Assembly: GCF_000564855.1 (NCBI RefSeq)
Contig: NZ_AYXG01000087.1
Coordinates: 36,258-100,257, forward strand
DNA length: 64,000 nt
Source: Actinokineospora spheciospongiae
Lineage (GTDB): Bacteria; Actinomycetota; Actinomycetes; Mycobacteriales; Pseudonocardiaceae
Direction of reading: 5' to 3'
The notes beneath the pieces are model-generated. The model was not told the DNA's origin. It searched no databases and worked only from the letters and a program-made list of their open reading frames with translations. Numbering within the stretch: position 1 is the stretch's first letter; every line of letters starts with the position of its first letter. The position numbers were made by a program, and so were the translations under genes. This document shows positions 63,507 to 64,000 of this stretch, in pieces.

Positions 63507-64000
63507 CGAACGGTTAGCCGTGACGCGGTGATCACTGGCAGTGTTGTCGTCGGGCGCCGACCTCGCTGTCGACGGCGCCCCTGGGCGGCGAGCATTGGGG
63601 GAACGCCGCCGCAGGCCGGCCGGCGACTCCGGGGGGATGTCCGCCGGCCGGTCCGCATGTCCGGCGGAAGCGCTTAAGGAAGCCGGGGGCGCCCAAAGGG
63701 ACAGTCAGCTCGGGACAGTGGGGGCCGCGCGAAGTCCGCATGGGGGGCACAAGCCGGAATCCTGTTTGTGTCGGCGTTCTTCGGGGTTGTGCGCCGGTGC
63801 GACCGCGGTGTGGTGGGTTCCTCGTCACGGTTCGACAAAGCGGGCTCGGGTGGGCGGGTCGAGCGGTCAGGTCTTTTGGGGTGGGGTCTTGCCCGGGTTT
63901 TTTGCGGGGGTGCCCGGCTGGGTGGATGTGTTTGGTCGTGCCTGTTTCCTGCAAAGCCCGGGTTTTGGTGGGTGGTGCCCGGCTGGGTGGATGTGTTTGG
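63507..64000. other. Gene-free right edge with hairpin and G/T-rich DNA
   Basis: No convincing coding sequence is seen. A minus-strand open frame (63532-63954) is Pro/Arg/Thr-rich with no domain and lies over a tandem repeat. A 10-bp inverted repeat (63616-63625 with 63642-63651, CCGGCCGGCG) may end the SARP transcript. The last 110 bases are a 65-bp-period repeat. Confidence 0.6.
63891..64000 (+). repeat. 65-bp-period tandem repeat running off the window
   Basis: GCCCGGGTTTT recurs at 63891 and 63956, and a 27-base block (63909-63935, core GCCCGGCTGGGTGGATGTG) recurs exactly at 63974-64000. Both pairs are offset by 65 bases, so at least one full unit and most of a second are present and more may follow outside. 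Confidence 0.9.

Noticed and set aside
63532..63954. Minus-strand open frame of 140 residues at the right edge
   Set aside because: Pro/Thr/Arg-rich, no ribosome binding site or domain, and it covers the 65-bp tandem repeat.

Overview
The window is very GC-rich, uses GTG and TTG starts freely, and has actinobacterial synteny (cysS, ispF, ispD, carD, LpqE-like lipoprotein, radA), SARP/AfsR regulators, a DUF5753 regulator and IdeR/DmdR-type iron boxes. It looks like a filamentous actinomycete, most likely Pseudonocardiales (Actinokineospora, Saccharothrix, Lentzea or Amycolatopsis neighbourhood). No 16S or species marker is present, so the genus is an inference.

Left part (1-19.1 kb), mostly housekeeping: 5' part of cysS, a HAD hydrolase, a PPOX flavin/F420 protein, ispF-ispD-carD (all minus), then an LpqE-like lipoprotein and radA (plus). 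A trehalose block follows (otsA and an OtsB-GH15 fusion, minus), then a ThrE-type exporter, tRNA-Thr(TGT), a large AfsR-like SARP divergent from a small secreted four-cysteine protein, a PP2C phosphatase, a quinone oxidoreductase, and a DGPF(YCII)-ECF42 sigma pair with a matching ECF42-type promoter.

Centre (19.3-55.1 kb), a complete-looking salicylate/hydroxamate mixed-ligand siderophore locus: salicylate synthase; salicyl-AMP ligase; lipoprotein-ATPase-permease-permease uptake system; N5-hydroxyornithine formyltransferase-like enzyme; MFS exporter; two giant NRPSs (C-A-T-E, C-A-T, C-A-T-E and C-A-T, C-A-T); MbtH protein; ornithine N5-monooxygenase; siderophore-interacting reductase; a Cy-A-T starter NRPS; and a type II thioesterase fused to an aryl carrier protein. 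Four iron boxes sit upstream of the transcription units. Reading the modules in biosynthetic order (ArCP, Cy-A-T, NRPS1, NRPS2) predicts salicyl-oxazoline(Ser)-D-Ser-X-D-X-X-X, where hydroxy- and formyl-hydroxy-ornithine are supplied by the monooxygenase and formyltransferase. This is of the amychelin/gobichelin/madurastatin type, but with six residues. The last module has no thioesterase, so release must occur in trans or by cyclisation. Several catalytic domains carry in-frame low-complexity insertions; two of these appear related at DNA level.

Right part (55.1-64 kb): a PIG-L/LmbE deacetylase, an aldo/keto reductase, the complete ectABCD ectoine/hydroxyectoine operon with a probably leaderless promoter, and a second SARP/NB-ARC/TPR regulator. 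The window ends in about 0.5 kb of gene-free DNA holding a 65-bp-period G/T-rich tandem repeat that runs off the edge.
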